DNA of 64,000 nucleotides from an uncultured Bacteroidales bacterium (lineage in GTDB: Bacteria; Bacteroidota; Bacteroidia; Bacteroidales; F082), in NCBI GenBank assembly GCA_947303085.1, contig CAMYXP010000004.1:1-64000 (forward strand), in the 5' to 3' direction. A program made the position numbers and the translations under genes. Under the pieces are notes generated by a model, which ran no database searches, was not told the DNA's origin, and saw only the letters and a program-made list of their open reading frames with translations. Below, one piece after another: positions 1 through 8,080 of the stretch (positions are counted from its first letter, which is position 1; each line of letters starts with the position of its first letter).

Positions 1-123
1 CCTGGCGGATTCACCTGTTTTTTAGTCTCTTTGGAATTTTAGGTTCCTTACCTTTCAGACTACTTTTTATTGGCTCATTGCTTTCAAAGAACTCGCAACC
101 TACATCTCTGTCGATTGCGGATG
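1..123 (-). promoter_or_regulatory. probable rRNA operon leader (transcribed leftward out of the window)
   Basis: No reading frame is evident here. Read on the minus strand, this follows a strong -7 box and contains GTTCTTTGAAA (82-92), which resembles the boxA-type antitermination motif found ahead of 16S rRNA in Bacteroidota. The rRNA itself would lie beyond the left edge, so the assignment is an inference from leader and promoter structure only. Confidence 0.5.
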
Positions 124-153
124 CAAAAGTACAACCTTTTTCTTTACGCGCAA
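124..153 (-). promoter_or_regulatory. strong Bacteroidota-type promoter for the leftward leader
   Basis: On the minus strand a TACTTTTG -7 box (131 to 124) follows TTG (153 to 151) with a 19-base spacer. This matches the TTTG-N19-TANNTTTG pattern of the primary sigma factor in this phylum. It drives the presumed rRNA leader at 1-123. Confidence 0.6.
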
Positions 154-214
154 CACTTTTTTTGAAAAATTTTTAAATTATTTTTTCAACGCTGAAAATC
201 AACGCTTTGTGATG

Positions 215-296
215 GAAATTTTTCCAGGAAGGACAAAAATCTGTCTGGAAACTGACGATTCCAAGGCCTGATTTTTGCCCCTCCTTCCAAAATTTC
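215..296. repeat. long imperfect inverted repeat between rRNA promoter and trxB
   Basis: Three successive arm pairs can fold: GAAATTTT (215-222) with AAAATTTC (289-296), GGAAGGA (227-233) with TCCTTCC (282-288), and CAAAAATC (234-241) with GATTTTTG (270-277). An inner TGGAA/TTCCA pair is also possible. The rest of the 154-360 stretch is AT-rich and shows no gene. Confidence 0.6.
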
Positions 297-360
297 TACG
301 CCACTGTTACGCCAAAACCATAAAAAGTCATTAATTTTTGATTAATTTTTGAAATGAGAC

Positions 361-391
361 AAAAAAAGGATGCCATATAAATGACATCCTT
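361..391 (-). terminator. intrinsic terminator of trxB
   Basis: Read leftward, AAGGATGTCAT pairs with ATGGCATCCTT and is followed by a run of seven T (the A run at 361-367 on the plus strand). It lies just downstream of the trxB stop at 414. Confidence 0.75.
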
Positions 392-413
392 ATAATTCGT
401 CTGAAAACCAGAA

Positions 414-1355
414 TTATCTGTTCTCCATCAAGAATCTTTCGACTTCGATTCCAGCCATAGCACCAGTACCGGCGGCAACGATGGCTTGACGATAGGTCTT
501 GTCCTGGCAGTCGCCGGCAGCGAAGATACCTTCCACGCTGGTGGCTGTCGACTTAGGTTTGGTGATGATGTAGCCTGTCTCATCCATATCGAGTATGCCT
601 TTAAACACGTCGGTGTTTGGCACATGGCCGATAGCCTCGAAGAAGCCTTCAACTTTAAGAGTGCGCTCCTCGCCAGTCTTGTTGTTAACCACCACGGCGC
701 CCTGCAGCGAGCTCATAAACCCATTGACCTCGCCGAAGAGTTCTTTAGTGTTGGTGTTCCAAAGCACCTCGATGTTAGGGGTGTTCATCACGCGGTGTTG
801 CATCGCCTTGGAAGCGCGCAGCACGTCGCGGCGCACAATCATATATACCTTATTACATAGGTGCGCGAGATAAGTGGCGTCTTCACAGGCTGTGTCGCCG
901 CCTCCGACCACCGCCACGTCCTTGCCGCGATAGAAATAGCCGTCGCAAGTGGCACATGCCGAAACGCCGCCGCCCTTAAACTGTTCCTCCGTAGGCAGAC
1001 CGAGATAACGAGCCGAGGCACCTGTCGCGACAACGATAACATCGGCCAAAAGCTCATCGCCGAAGTCCGATTTACAGTGGAACGGACGTTTCGAGGCATC
1101 GACTTCCACTATCGAGCCCATGCGGAACTCTGTTCCGAATCTCTCAGCCTGACGGCGCAAGTCGTCCATCATCTGGTTGCCTTGAATTCCCTCAGGATAA
1201 CCTGGGAAGTTTTCGATCTCTGTTGTCTGAGTGAGCTGTCCGCCAGTGAGCGGTCCTTCGTAAATGACAGTTTTTATGTCGGCGCGGCCAGTGTAAATAG
1301 CTGTTGTGTAACCAGCAGGACCCGAGCCAAGTATTAAACATTGAATGTGTTCCAT
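414..1355 (-). CDS. trxB: thioredoxin-disulfide reductase
   Basis: The product is a cytoplasmic FAD enzyme that passes electrons from NADPH to thioredoxin. At 313 residues it has the usual length of the low-molecular-weight bacterial class. Visible motifs are the FAD-binding GSGPAG (10-15), the redox-active CATC (134-137), an NADPH-binding GGGDTA (151-156) and a C-terminal FAD motif ending in AAGDC. The ATG at 1355 directly gives the expected N-terminus. The gene stands alone, with a terminator after it and the tRNA-Pro gene divergent upstream. Nothing about it is unusual. Confidence 0.95.
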   Translation of the reverse strand: MEHIQCLILGSGPAGYTTAIYTGRADIKTVIYEGPLTGGQLTQTTEIENFPGYPEGIQGNQMMDDLRRQAERFGTEFRMGSIVEVDASKRPFHCKSDFGDELLADVIVVATGASARYLGLPTEEQFKGGGVSACATCDGYFYRGKDVAVVGGGDTACEDATYLAHLCNKVYMIVRRDVLRASKAMQHRVMNTPNIEVLWNTNTKELFGEVNGFMSSLQGAVVVNNKTGEERTLKVEGFFEAIGHVPNTDVFKGILDMDETGYIITKPKSTATSVEGIFAAGDCQDKTYRQAIVAAGTGAMAGIEVERFLMENR

Positions 1356-1439
1356 ATTAATTAATAAGGTGTTAAATTATTTTTTGCAAAAATAATAAAA
1401 ATCCATAACAATATGACCTAATTGATGAAAGAAATTTAG

Positions 1440-1447
1440 TATCTTTG
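1440..1447 (+). promoter_or_regulatory. -7 box of the tRNA-Pro gene
   Basis: TATCTTTG followed by CAG fits the TANNTTTG consensus. It lies 25 bases before the mature tRNA 5' end. A clear TTTG upstream box at ideal spacing was not seen. Confidence 0.55.
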
Positions 1448-1472
1448 CAGCGTCAGAAATTATTGACGTATA

Positions 1473-1546
1473 CGGGGCATGGTGCAGTTGGCTAGCATTC
1501 TTGCATGGGGTGCAAGCGGTCGCCCGTTCGAGTCGGGCTGCTCCGA
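1473..1546 (+). tRNA. tRNA-Pro (anticodon GGG)
   Basis: A full cloverleaf can be drawn by hand: acceptor stem CGGGGCA with TGCTCCG (one G-U pair), D-stem GTGC with GCAT, anticodon stem CTTGC with GCAAG around loop ATGGGGT, and T-arm GCCCG-TTCGAGT-CGGGC. Anticodon positions 34-36 are GGG, which decodes proline CCC/CCU. The CCA end is not encoded; the bases after the discriminator A are CGG. Confidence 0.93.
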
Positions 1547-1611
1547 CGGCGTTTCATCAACAAAAATTGCCATTTCGGCAATAAAAATTTTTATACCTTT
1601 TAAAAAAAAGA

Positions 1612-1619
1612 TACTTTTG
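1612..1619 (+). promoter_or_regulatory. -7 box of the efflux operon
   Basis: TACTTTTG matches TANNTTTG and lies 28 bases before the ATG of the TolC-like gene. It is the only good promoter seen before the six-gene run that follows. Confidence 0.55.
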
Positions 1620-1647
1620 CATTCATAAAGTGTAAAAGTATTTTTTT

Positions 1648-2964
1648 ATGAAAATTTCAATAAAGACATTTTTCCTGTTAGCGTTGGCCATGCTGACGGC
1701 GACAACAGTATTCGCTCAAGAGCCGACGACAGAAGGCAAGACCTACCTGTTTTCGCTCGAAGACTGCCTTCGCTTCGCCTTCTCCAACAGCTACGACAGG
1801 AAAAGCATGGAACTCAACACTGCCTCGCAAGAGGTGACCTACGAGCAGTCGAGACAGTCGCGCCTGCCTAGCGTTAACGCCTCAGCCAGCGAGACATTCA
1901 CCAACACCAACAGCGGCAACGGATTCAACGGAAGCGCCGGCATCAACGCCTCAATGCCGATATACCAAGGCGGAAACATCAACAAAACCATCGAACGCAA
2001 CCGCCTGAACGTCGAACGCTCGGAGATGCAGCTGCAACAATACGACAACCAACTCTCAGTGCAGATTCTGCAAGCTTTCCTGACAGCCTTAAGCAACGAA
2101 GAACTTCTTGACTATCAACAAGTTATGCTTAACTCAAGCCGTGCGCAAATGCTGCAGGGACAAGAACGCTACAAAGTTGGCTCAATACTCGAAAGCGACA
2201 TGCTTCTCCTTGAGGCTCAATATATTAGCGACTCAAGCAACGTCATCGACACCCAGATAAGCTACGACAATAGCATCTTGTCGCTGAAACTCCTGCTCTC
2301 GATGGATCCGCTCGACGAGCTGATGATTGTGAAACCCGACACCGAGAGTCTCGACGACATGGCAGCCACCCTGCCTACAGAGGAAGAGGCGCTGGAGATG
2401 GCTCTCGAGGCTTATCCTAACCTGAAACTCAGCGAATACGACATCCTGCTTGCCGAAAACAACATCAAACTTGCCAAAAGCAACTATTTTCCTTCGCTCA
2501 AAGCAAACGCGGGCATCAACACCAGCCACCGCGATTTCGACAATATGGGACAGCAGTTTAACAATAACTTCAGCCAGTCGGTGGGAATCTCGCTCAACAT
2601 CCCTATCTACAGCCGCGGTCAGAACAAAGCTAACGTGAAGAAGAGCAAGATAGCCCTCGAGCAGGCTCAACTCGACTACGAGCAAACGCAACTCGATGTG
2701 CGTCAGACAGTTTCGTTGGCTTACCGCAACGTCGTTTCGGCTTACAACTCTTTCAAAGCCTCCGAACTTAAAGAAAACGCCTACAGCAAGAGCTACAACG
2801 CCTACGAGGTGCAGTTCCAATACGGCAAAATCACAGCTGTGGAGCTTCTGCAGCAGCAAAACAACTACTTAAATGTGCTGAACACCTTCATCAGAAATAA
2901 ATATTCCCTCGTGCTTCAGCGTAAGATTTTAGATGTTTATATGGGAAAAGAAATAACTTTGTAA
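1648..2964 (+). CDS. TolC-family outer membrane efflux protein
   Basis: The product is predicted to be the outer-membrane channel of a tripartite efflux pump, 438 residues, a typical length for the family. A cleavable signal peptide ends near residue 24 (…TTVFAQ). The rest shows two internally similar halves rich in long amphipathic helices with many Gln, Asn, Ser and Leu residues, as expected of the outer membrane efflux protein fold. It is followed after 21 bases by the adaptor gene, then by the ATPase and permease genes, which supports an assembled MacAB-TolC-like machine. The substrate cannot be inferred. Confidence 0.9.
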   Translation: MKISIKTFFLLALAMLTATTVFAQEPTTEGKTYLFSLEDCLRFAFSNSYDRKSMELNTASQEVTYEQSRQSRLPSVNASASETFTNTNSGNGFNGSAGINASMPIYQGGNINKTIERNRLNVERSEMQLQQYDNQLSVQILQAFLTALSNEELLDYQQVMLNSSRAQMLQGQERYKVGSILESDMLLLEAQYISDSSNVIDTQISYDNSILSLKLLLSMDPLDELMIVKPDTESLDDMAATLPTEEEALEMALEAYPNLKLSEYDILLAENNIKLAKSNYFPSLKANAGINTSHRDFDNMGQQFNNNFSQSVGISLNIPIYSRGQNKANVKKSKIALEQAQLDYEQTQLDVRQTVSLAYRNVVSAYNSFKASELKENAYSKSYNAYEVQFQYGKITAVELLQQQNNYLNVLNTFIRNKYSLVLQRKILDVYMGKEITL

Positions 2965-2985
2965 ATAATTATAAATCAACAAGAT

Positions 2986-4266
2986 ATGAAAAAGAAAAAC
3001 ATAAAATGGATTGTCACTTTAGGAATTATAGCAATTGTTTTGGCTATATTTTTCATCGTCCGCGGTGCGAAAGAGGGTAAAAAAGAACTCGTGATTCGCA
3101 CTCACGTCGTGGGCAACTACACCGTCGAGAACACCGTGACGGCGACAGGCACCATCGAACCTGTTGAGACAGTGGAAGTCGGAACGCAGGTCTCCGGCAA
3201 GGTTGTCACTATTTACGTGGATTATAACTCAGTGGTGAAAAAAGGCGACATGCTAGCCGAGCTTGACAAACTTACACTTAACGAGAGTCTCAGCCGTGCC
3301 AAGGCAAACCTCGAGTCGTCGGAGAGCCAGCTGCGATATGCCAAGTCGACATTCGAGCGCACGCAGCAGCTTTACGAGAACAAAGCCGCCACGCTCGCCG
3401 ACTACGAAGCGGCTCAGAACACCTACACCCAGGCGCAGATGAGCAAGAAAAACGCGCAGGCGCAGTACGACCAGGCTAAGGTCGACCTCAGCTATGCTGA
3501 AATATACTCACCTATCGACGGCGTGGTACTTGACAGAGCGGTCGAGGTGGGTCAGACCGTCGCGGCTTCGTTCAGCACGCCTACCCTCTTCACCTTGGCC
3601 AACGACCTCACCCGCATGCAGGTAGAGGCTAACGTCGATGAGGCCGACATCGGACAAGTGAAACTGAATCAGAGAGTTACGTTCACAGTAGATGCATACG
3701 CCGACGATGTGTTCAACGGCACCGTGAACCAAATTCGCATGAAGCCTACGACGACAAGCAACGTCGTGACATATACCGTCATCATCGATGCGCCGAACCC
3801 CGATTTGAAGCTGTTCCCGGGCATGACAGCCAGCGTCACCATCGTAACAGAAGAAGAGACAGGACTTGCAGCACCTGCTGAGGCTTTCAGCTTCACCCCA
3901 TCGGAACAGATCATGAAGGAGATGATGAAAAACATGGATAAACCTGAGGGAAGACCAGAACCACCATTCGGCGGAAAACCTCATTTCGGTGGTAGCGCTC
4001 CAACAATGGTTTGGATCAAGAACGGCAACAACATCATGCCTCGTCCGGTGAAAACCGGAATGAGCGACGGCGCTTATAAAATCATCGAAAGTGGAGTAAA
4101 TGAAGGCGATTCCATCGTTCTTTCGGCACAATATGTAGTGAAAGAAGCCGCCAAGAAGGTCGGCGAAAACCCATTTATGCCGGGACCTCCAGGCCGTAAC
4201 CGCAACAACAGCAACAACAAGAACAGTAACAGAGGTGGAGGCCCGGGACCTGGCGGACCAATGTAA
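2986..4266 (+). CDS. MacA/HlyD-family periplasmic adaptor subunit
   Basis: This is the membrane-fusion protein of an ABC-type tripartite pump, linking the inner-membrane transporter to the TolC-like channel. One N-terminal membrane anchor spans about residues 7-25. A lipoyl/barrel-sandwich region follows (GTIEPVETVEVG…, then SPIDGVVLDRAV near 170-182) with a helical hairpin between its halves and a beta-barrel domain after it. The C-terminus is unusual: a Pro/Gly/Phe-rich stretch around residues 322-345 lies within the membrane-proximal region, and an Asn/Gly/Pro-rich tail ends the protein. Genes for the ATPase and permease follow with short spacing. Confidence 0.9.
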   Translation: MKKKNIKWIVTLGIIAIVLAIFFIVRGAKEGKKELVIRTHVVGNYTVENTVTATGTIEPVETVEVGTQVSGKVVTIYVDYNSVVKKGDMLAELDKLTLNESLSRAKANLESSESQLRYAKSTFERTQQLYENKAATLADYEAAQNTYTQAQMSKKNAQAQYDQAKVDLSYAEIYSPIDGVVLDRAVEVGQTVAASFSTPTLFTLANDLTRMQVEANVDEADIGQVKLNQRVTFTVDAYADDVFNGTVNQIRMKPTTTSNVVTYTVIIDAPNPDLKLFPGMTASVTIVTEEETGLAAPAEAFSFTPSEQIMKEMMKNMDKPEGRPEPPFGGKPHFGGSAPTMVWIKNGNNIMPRPVKTGMSDGAYKIIESGVNEGDSIVLSAQYVVKEAAKKVGENPFMPGPPGRNRNNSNNKNSNRGGGPGPGGPM

Positions 4267-4277
4267 AATTAAGCCTT

Positions 4278-5024
4278 ATGAGCAACAATTCTATCATAAA
4301 AGTTGAGAATCTGAAGCGCACATTCATCGTGGGCAGCGAGGAGGTTCATGCTTTGAAAGGTGTCTCCTTCGAGATCTTCCAAGGTGAGTTTGTGAGCATC
4401 ATGGGCTCGTCGGGAAGCGGCAAGTCGACGCTGCTCAATATCCTCGGATGCCTCGACCAGCCTACATCGGGCGAGTATCTCATCGACGGCATCTCCGTCA
4501 AGGAGAGGACGAAAAATGAGCTTTCTGAGATAAGAAACCGCAAGATCGGATTTGTGTTTCAGTCATACAACCTGCTTCCGCGCACCACAGCCCTCGAAAA
4601 CGTGGAGCTTCCGTTGATTTACAACTCCGACATCTCGCATCGTGAGCGTCACGAGAGGGCGCAGCACGCCTTGGAGATGGTGGGCTTGAAAGACCGTATG
4701 CTGCACATGCCTAACCAGCTGTCGGGCGGTCAGCAGCAGCGTGTCGCCATCGCGCGCGCCTTGGTCAACGACCCTGTCATAGTGCTTGCCGACGAGGCGA
4801 CGGGTAACCTCGACACCCGCACTTCGTACGAGATCATGAGTCTCTTCCAGAGTCTGCACGAGCAAGGCAAGACCATCGCCTTCGTCACACACGAGTCGGA
4901 TATCGCTATTTTTACCAACAGAACTATTTTCCTGCGCGACGGCCACATCCTTCGTGATGAGCCTGTAGCCACGAAATCGGCATTGGAGGCCTTGAAAGCC
5001 CTGCCGACAGAAAACGATTATTGA
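4278..5024 (+). CDS. MacB-type ABC transporter ATP-binding protein
   Basis: The product is the nucleotide-binding subunit of the efflux ABC transporter, 248 residues. It shows Walker A GSSGSGKST (43-51), Q-loop near FQSYN, signature LSGGQ (148-152), Walker B ending in ADE (171-173) and a switch histidine in FVTHE. This matches the LolD/MacB/FtsE class. In E. coli MacB this domain is fused to the permease; here it is a separate gene, with the permease starting one base after the stop, a common split arrangement. It presumably powers movement of substrate through the neighbouring adaptor and channel. Confidence 0.93.
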   Translation: MSNNSIIKVENLKRTFIVGSEEVHALKGVSFEIFQGEFVSIMGSSGSGKSTLLNILGCLDQPTSGEYLIDGISVKERTKNELSEIRNRKIGFVFQSYNLLPRTTALENVELPLIYNSDISHRERHERAQHALEMVGLKDRMLHMPNQLSGGQQQRVAIARALVNDPVIVLADEATGNLDTRTSYEIMSLFQSLHEQGKTIAFVTHESDIAIFTNRTIFLRDGHILRDEPVATKSALEALKALPTENDY

Positions 5025-5025
5025 T

Positions 5026-6246
5026 ATGGATATACTTAACTTAACCAGAATATCGACAAAAGCCCTGTTGCGCAACAAAACACGCTCGGCACTGTCAATG
5101 CTCGGCATCGTCATAGGCATAGCGGCGGTCATAGCCGTGGTGAACCTTGGCGAGGGCTTGAAGCAAAGCACCGCCAACCAGCTGTCGGACATGGGCACCA
5201 ACCTCATCATGGTGATGCGTGCCAACCAGCGGCGTGGCGGAGTGAGCATGGGCTCGTCGAATGTGCAGTCGCTCAAGGTGAGAGATGCCGAGATGATTGC
5301 GAAAAACGCGAAAAACATCACGATGGTGAGTCCTGTGGTGAACAGCGGCGGACAGGTCGTCAACGGATCGAAAAACTGGTCGGGAACAGTGTACGGCGGC
5401 TCTACCGACTATCTTCAGATAAGAAAATATGAGATCGCCACAGGTGTTAATTTCACTGAGGAAGACGTAAAAAAATACGCCAAGGTGGGTCTCATCGGAC
5501 AGACCATAGTCGAGAACCTATTTGGTGAAAACGAAGACCCGATAGGCAAGACCATCCGTGTGGGCAATATGCCATTTAAGGTCATCGGAACGCTGAAAGA
5601 GAAAGGCGAAAACGCCATGGGCATGGACCAGGACGACATCATCATCATGCCGTACTCGACGGTGCAGAAACGTATGCTCGGCGTCGACTTCATACACCAG
5701 ATTGTTTGCTCGGCGGCTTCCGAAGACGTGGCCGATGCCGCTGTCGAAGAAGTTGAAAACATCCTGCGCGTCTCGCACAAGATTCCGACTGGCGGCACCA
5801 ACGACTTCGAGGTACGTACCCAACAGGAACTCCTCGAGATGATGACCTCCATGACCGGCATGATAACCACCGTACTCATCGCCATCGCCTTGATATCGCT
5901 TTTGGTAGGCTGCATTGGCATTATGAATATCATGTATGTCACCGTTACTGAACGCACAAAAGAAATTGGCCTCCGAATGTCGATCGGAGCGAAAAATTCC
6001 GCAATTTTGCTACAGTTTTTAACTGAGAGTATCATCCTCAGCCTGATAGGCGGCGTTTTAGGCCTCGTTTTAGGCGTAGCGCTCTCTTACGTCGTCGACT
6101 TGATAATGTCTTTACCATTCATTGTCAACGTGTTATGGATGATAATCTCATTTGTGTCATGCGCCGTGCTAGGTCTCATCGCAGGCTTCTTCCCTGCCCT
6201 GAAGGCATCGCGTACCGACCCGATAAATGCTTTGCGTTATGAATAA
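5026..6246 (+). CDS. MacB-type ABC transporter permease
   Basis: The product is an inner-membrane permease with the MacB topology: one transmembrane helix at about residues 20-42, a large periplasmic MacB_PCD domain, then three C-terminal helices carrying the FtsX-like domain (about 280-400). The region with TERTKEIGLRMSIGA is characteristic of FtsX-family permeases. At 406 residues it is of usual length. It begins immediately after the ATPase gene, and its stop codon overlaps the start of the sensor kinase gene, so transport and sensing genes are probably translated from one mRNA. Confidence 0.92.
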   Translation: MDILNLTRISTKALLRNKTRSALSMLGIVIGIAAVIAVVNLGEGLKQSTANQLSDMGTNLIMVMRANQRRGGVSMGSSNVQSLKVRDAEMIAKNAKNITMVSPVVNSGGQVVNGSKNWSGTVYGGSTDYLQIRKYEIATGVNFTEEDVKKYAKVGLIGQTIVENLFGENEDPIGKTIRVGNMPFKVIGTLKEKGENAMGMDQDDIIIMPYSTVQKRMLGVDFIHQIVCSAASEDVADAAVEEVENILRVSHKIPTGGTNDFEVRTQQELLEMMTSMTGMITTVLIAIALISLLVGCIGIMNIMYVTVTERTKEIGLRMSIGAKNSAILLQFLTESIILSLIGGVLGLVLGVALSYVVDLIMSLPFIVNVLWMIISFVSCAVLGLIAGFFPALKASRTDPINALRYE

Positions 6247-7306
6247 GACAACCGCACTGGAATATCTCTCGCTGAAACGAATCGCATTAGCCTCGTTGAT
6301 CATCAGCCTTGGCTTTCATGTGATAATGATGCTGTCGTTTTTCTTTGGCGACACACTGTTTTCAAGTGAAATAGTAAAAGCCATGCACCCGCATCATTTC
6401 CATTTCGGAAGGTTCTTATTCTTCATTTCAACAAGTTTTATCATGGTTTTCCTGATTCTTATCTACAATAGGAAAATCTTGAGTTTTACTTTTAAAAAGA
6501 AGTATACTGAATTGACACTCATGGTGTTAGGCTCTCTGACGATAGGCGCTGTGCTTAGCATTGGGTTTGTTTTCACCCGAGCAGCCCTGTCGCCAGAACA
6601 TCCCGACGCGGAGTTTTTATACAACTTCATGCGCGACAGCTTGGTGAGAGACCTCTCCATGACGGCGGTGGTTCTCCTTGTGGTTCAATTACTTAGATCG
6701 CAATACTATCAGAAAACCATAGCCGTCGAGAACGAGACGCTGCGCAGCGAGAACATCCTGACACGTTTCGAAGCGTTGAAAAACCAGCTCGACCCGCATT
6801 TTCTGTTCAACTCGCTCAACACCCTGCAGTCGCTCATCACCCTCGACACCGAGAAGGCCGAGAATTACCTGCAGCAGCTGTCGTCGGTGTTGCGCTATAC
6901 CCTTCAAAACAAGGAGGTTATAAGTCTCGAGGAAGAACTGAAGTGCGTGCAGGCTTATTGCGATATGATGCAGATCCGCTACGGCGAGAATCTGAAATTT
7001 GAATTTAAAATCGACGCTAAATATAACAATTTCAAGGTTTTACCGTTATCTTTACAGTCGCTGATAGAGAATTCGGTGAAACACAACGTCATCTCGTCGA
7101 AACAGCCGCTGGTGGTGACTGTCGATACCGGCGATGACAGCGTTTCGGTGTCGAATCCTATCCAGCCGAAGACGTCGCCTGAGGAAAGCAACGGCATCGG
7201 ACTGGTGAACCTCACCGAACGTTACCGTTTGAAATGGAATAAAAATGTCGAAATAACCGACGACGGCTCCACTTTCTGCGTGAAGTTGCCGTTGCAAAAC
7301 GATTGA
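6239..7306 (+). CDS. LytS-family sensor histidine kinase
   Basis: This is an inner-membrane histidine kinase of the LytS/YehU type. Four hydrophobic segments occupy the first about 165 residues. A short coiled region and the His_kinase domain follow with the hallmark QLDPHFLFNSLN, where the first His is the phosphorylation site. A HATPase domain with N and G boxes (SLIENSVKHN, GIGLVNL) ends the protein. The ATG at 6239 overlaps the permease stop as ATGAATAA and is preferred to the in-frame ATG at 6227. It is the partner of the LytTR regulator directly downstream and probably responds to substrates or stress connected with the pump. Confidence 0.92.
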   Translation: MNKTTALEYLSLKRIALASLIISLGFHVIMMLSFFFGDTLFSSEIVKAMHPHHFHFGRFLFFISTSFIMVFLILIYNRKILSFTFKKKYTELTLMVLGSLTIGAVLSIGFVFTRAALSPEHPDAEFLYNFMRDSLVRDLSMTAVVLLVVQLLRSQYYQKTIAVENETLRSENILTRFEALKNQLDPHFLFNSLNTLQSLITLDTEKAENYLQQLSSVLRYTLQNKEVISLEEELKCVQAYCDMMQIRYGENLKFEFKIDAKYNNFKVLPLSLQSLIENSVKHNVISSKQPLVVTVDTGDDSVSVSNPIQPKTSPEESNGIGLVNLTERYRLKWNKNVEITDDGSTFCVKLPLQND

Positions 7307-7308
7307 AA

Positions 7309-8067
7309 ATGAAAGCTTTAATAATTGAAGATGAGGTTTTGGCTGCACAGTCGCTGCAAAAACTGATAACAGAGGTCGCCCCTGATACCCAGATTGTCGA
7401 CGTGTTGCAGTCGATAGAGGAGAGCGTGGCATGGTTCAACGAAAACACTATGCCCGACTTGGTGTTCATGGACATTCACCTCGCCGACGGCTCGTCGTTC
7501 GCCATCTTCGAAAAGACGCAGATAACCTGCCCTATCATCTTCACCACAGCCTACGACGAATATGCGCTCAAAGCCTTCGAAGTAAGCAGCATCGACTATC
7601 TTCTGAAGCCGATAAACCGCAACGATCTTGAGCGCGCGATGAACAAATACAACGCTCTCGTGGGCGAAAAAACCGGCAACAAAGAAGCTATCGAGAACCT
7701 GCTGAGCCAAATCGGACTGAAAAAGAACTACAAATCATGTTTTTTAGTGCCAGAACGCGATAAGCTCATCCCACTTTCGACGTCGAACATCGCTTACATC
7801 TACATCGACACTAAGACGGTGAAAACCATAGCATTAGACGAGCATGTCTACTACATGAGCCAGACGCTCGACGAGATCATGAGCCAGCTCAACCCCGACG
7901 ATTTCTTCCGTGCCAACCGTCAGTTTATCGTCTCGCGCAAAGCTATTAAAGACATCACTGTCTGGATTGGTAACAAATTGTCACTCAATCTGTTAGTGAT
8001 AGTTCCCGAGAAAATAATAATAAGTAAGGCGAAAGTTTCAGAGTTTAAAGAATGGTTCTCGAAATGA
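7309..8067 (+). CDS. LytTR-family response regulator
   Basis: The product has a receiver domain with the acidic pair E7/D8, phosphoacceptor D55 and switch Lys100, then a LytTR DNA-binding domain from about residue 145 to the end. The ATG at 7309 is two bases after the kinase stop; an alternative in-frame TTG at 7303 is less likely. With the kinase it forms a two-component pair that most likely controls the upstream efflux genes, a layout often seen in Bacteroidota. The stop codon lies inside a strong bidirectional hairpin. Confidence 0.92.
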   Translation: MKALIIEDEVLAAQSLQKLITEVAPDTQIVDVLQSIEESVAWFNENTMPDLVFMDIHLADGSSFAIFEKTQITCPIIFTTAYDEYALKAFEVSSIDYLLKPINRNDLERAMNKYNALVGEKTGNKEAIENLLSQIGLKKNYKSCFLVPERDKLIPLSTSNIAYIYIDTKTVKTIALDEHVYYMSQTLDEIMSQLNPDDFFRANRQFIVSRKAIKDITVWIGNKLSLNLLVIVPEKIIISKAKVSEFKEWFSK

Positions 8068-8080
8068 GAACCATTCTTTT
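8047..8080. terminator. bidirectional terminator between converging operons
   Basis: AAAGAATGGTTCTC (8047-8060) pairs with GAGAACCATTCTTTT (8066-8080) around loop GAAAT. A T run follows on the plus strand and an A/T run flanks it on the minus strand. The stop codons of the LytTR regulator (8065-8067) and of the peptidase (8080) both touch the hairpin. Confidence 0.8.

Noticed and set aside
4563..5363. Long antisense reading frame opposite the ABC ATPase and permease genes
   Set aside because: It is opposite conserved genes with clear motifs, and its own translation has no family features.
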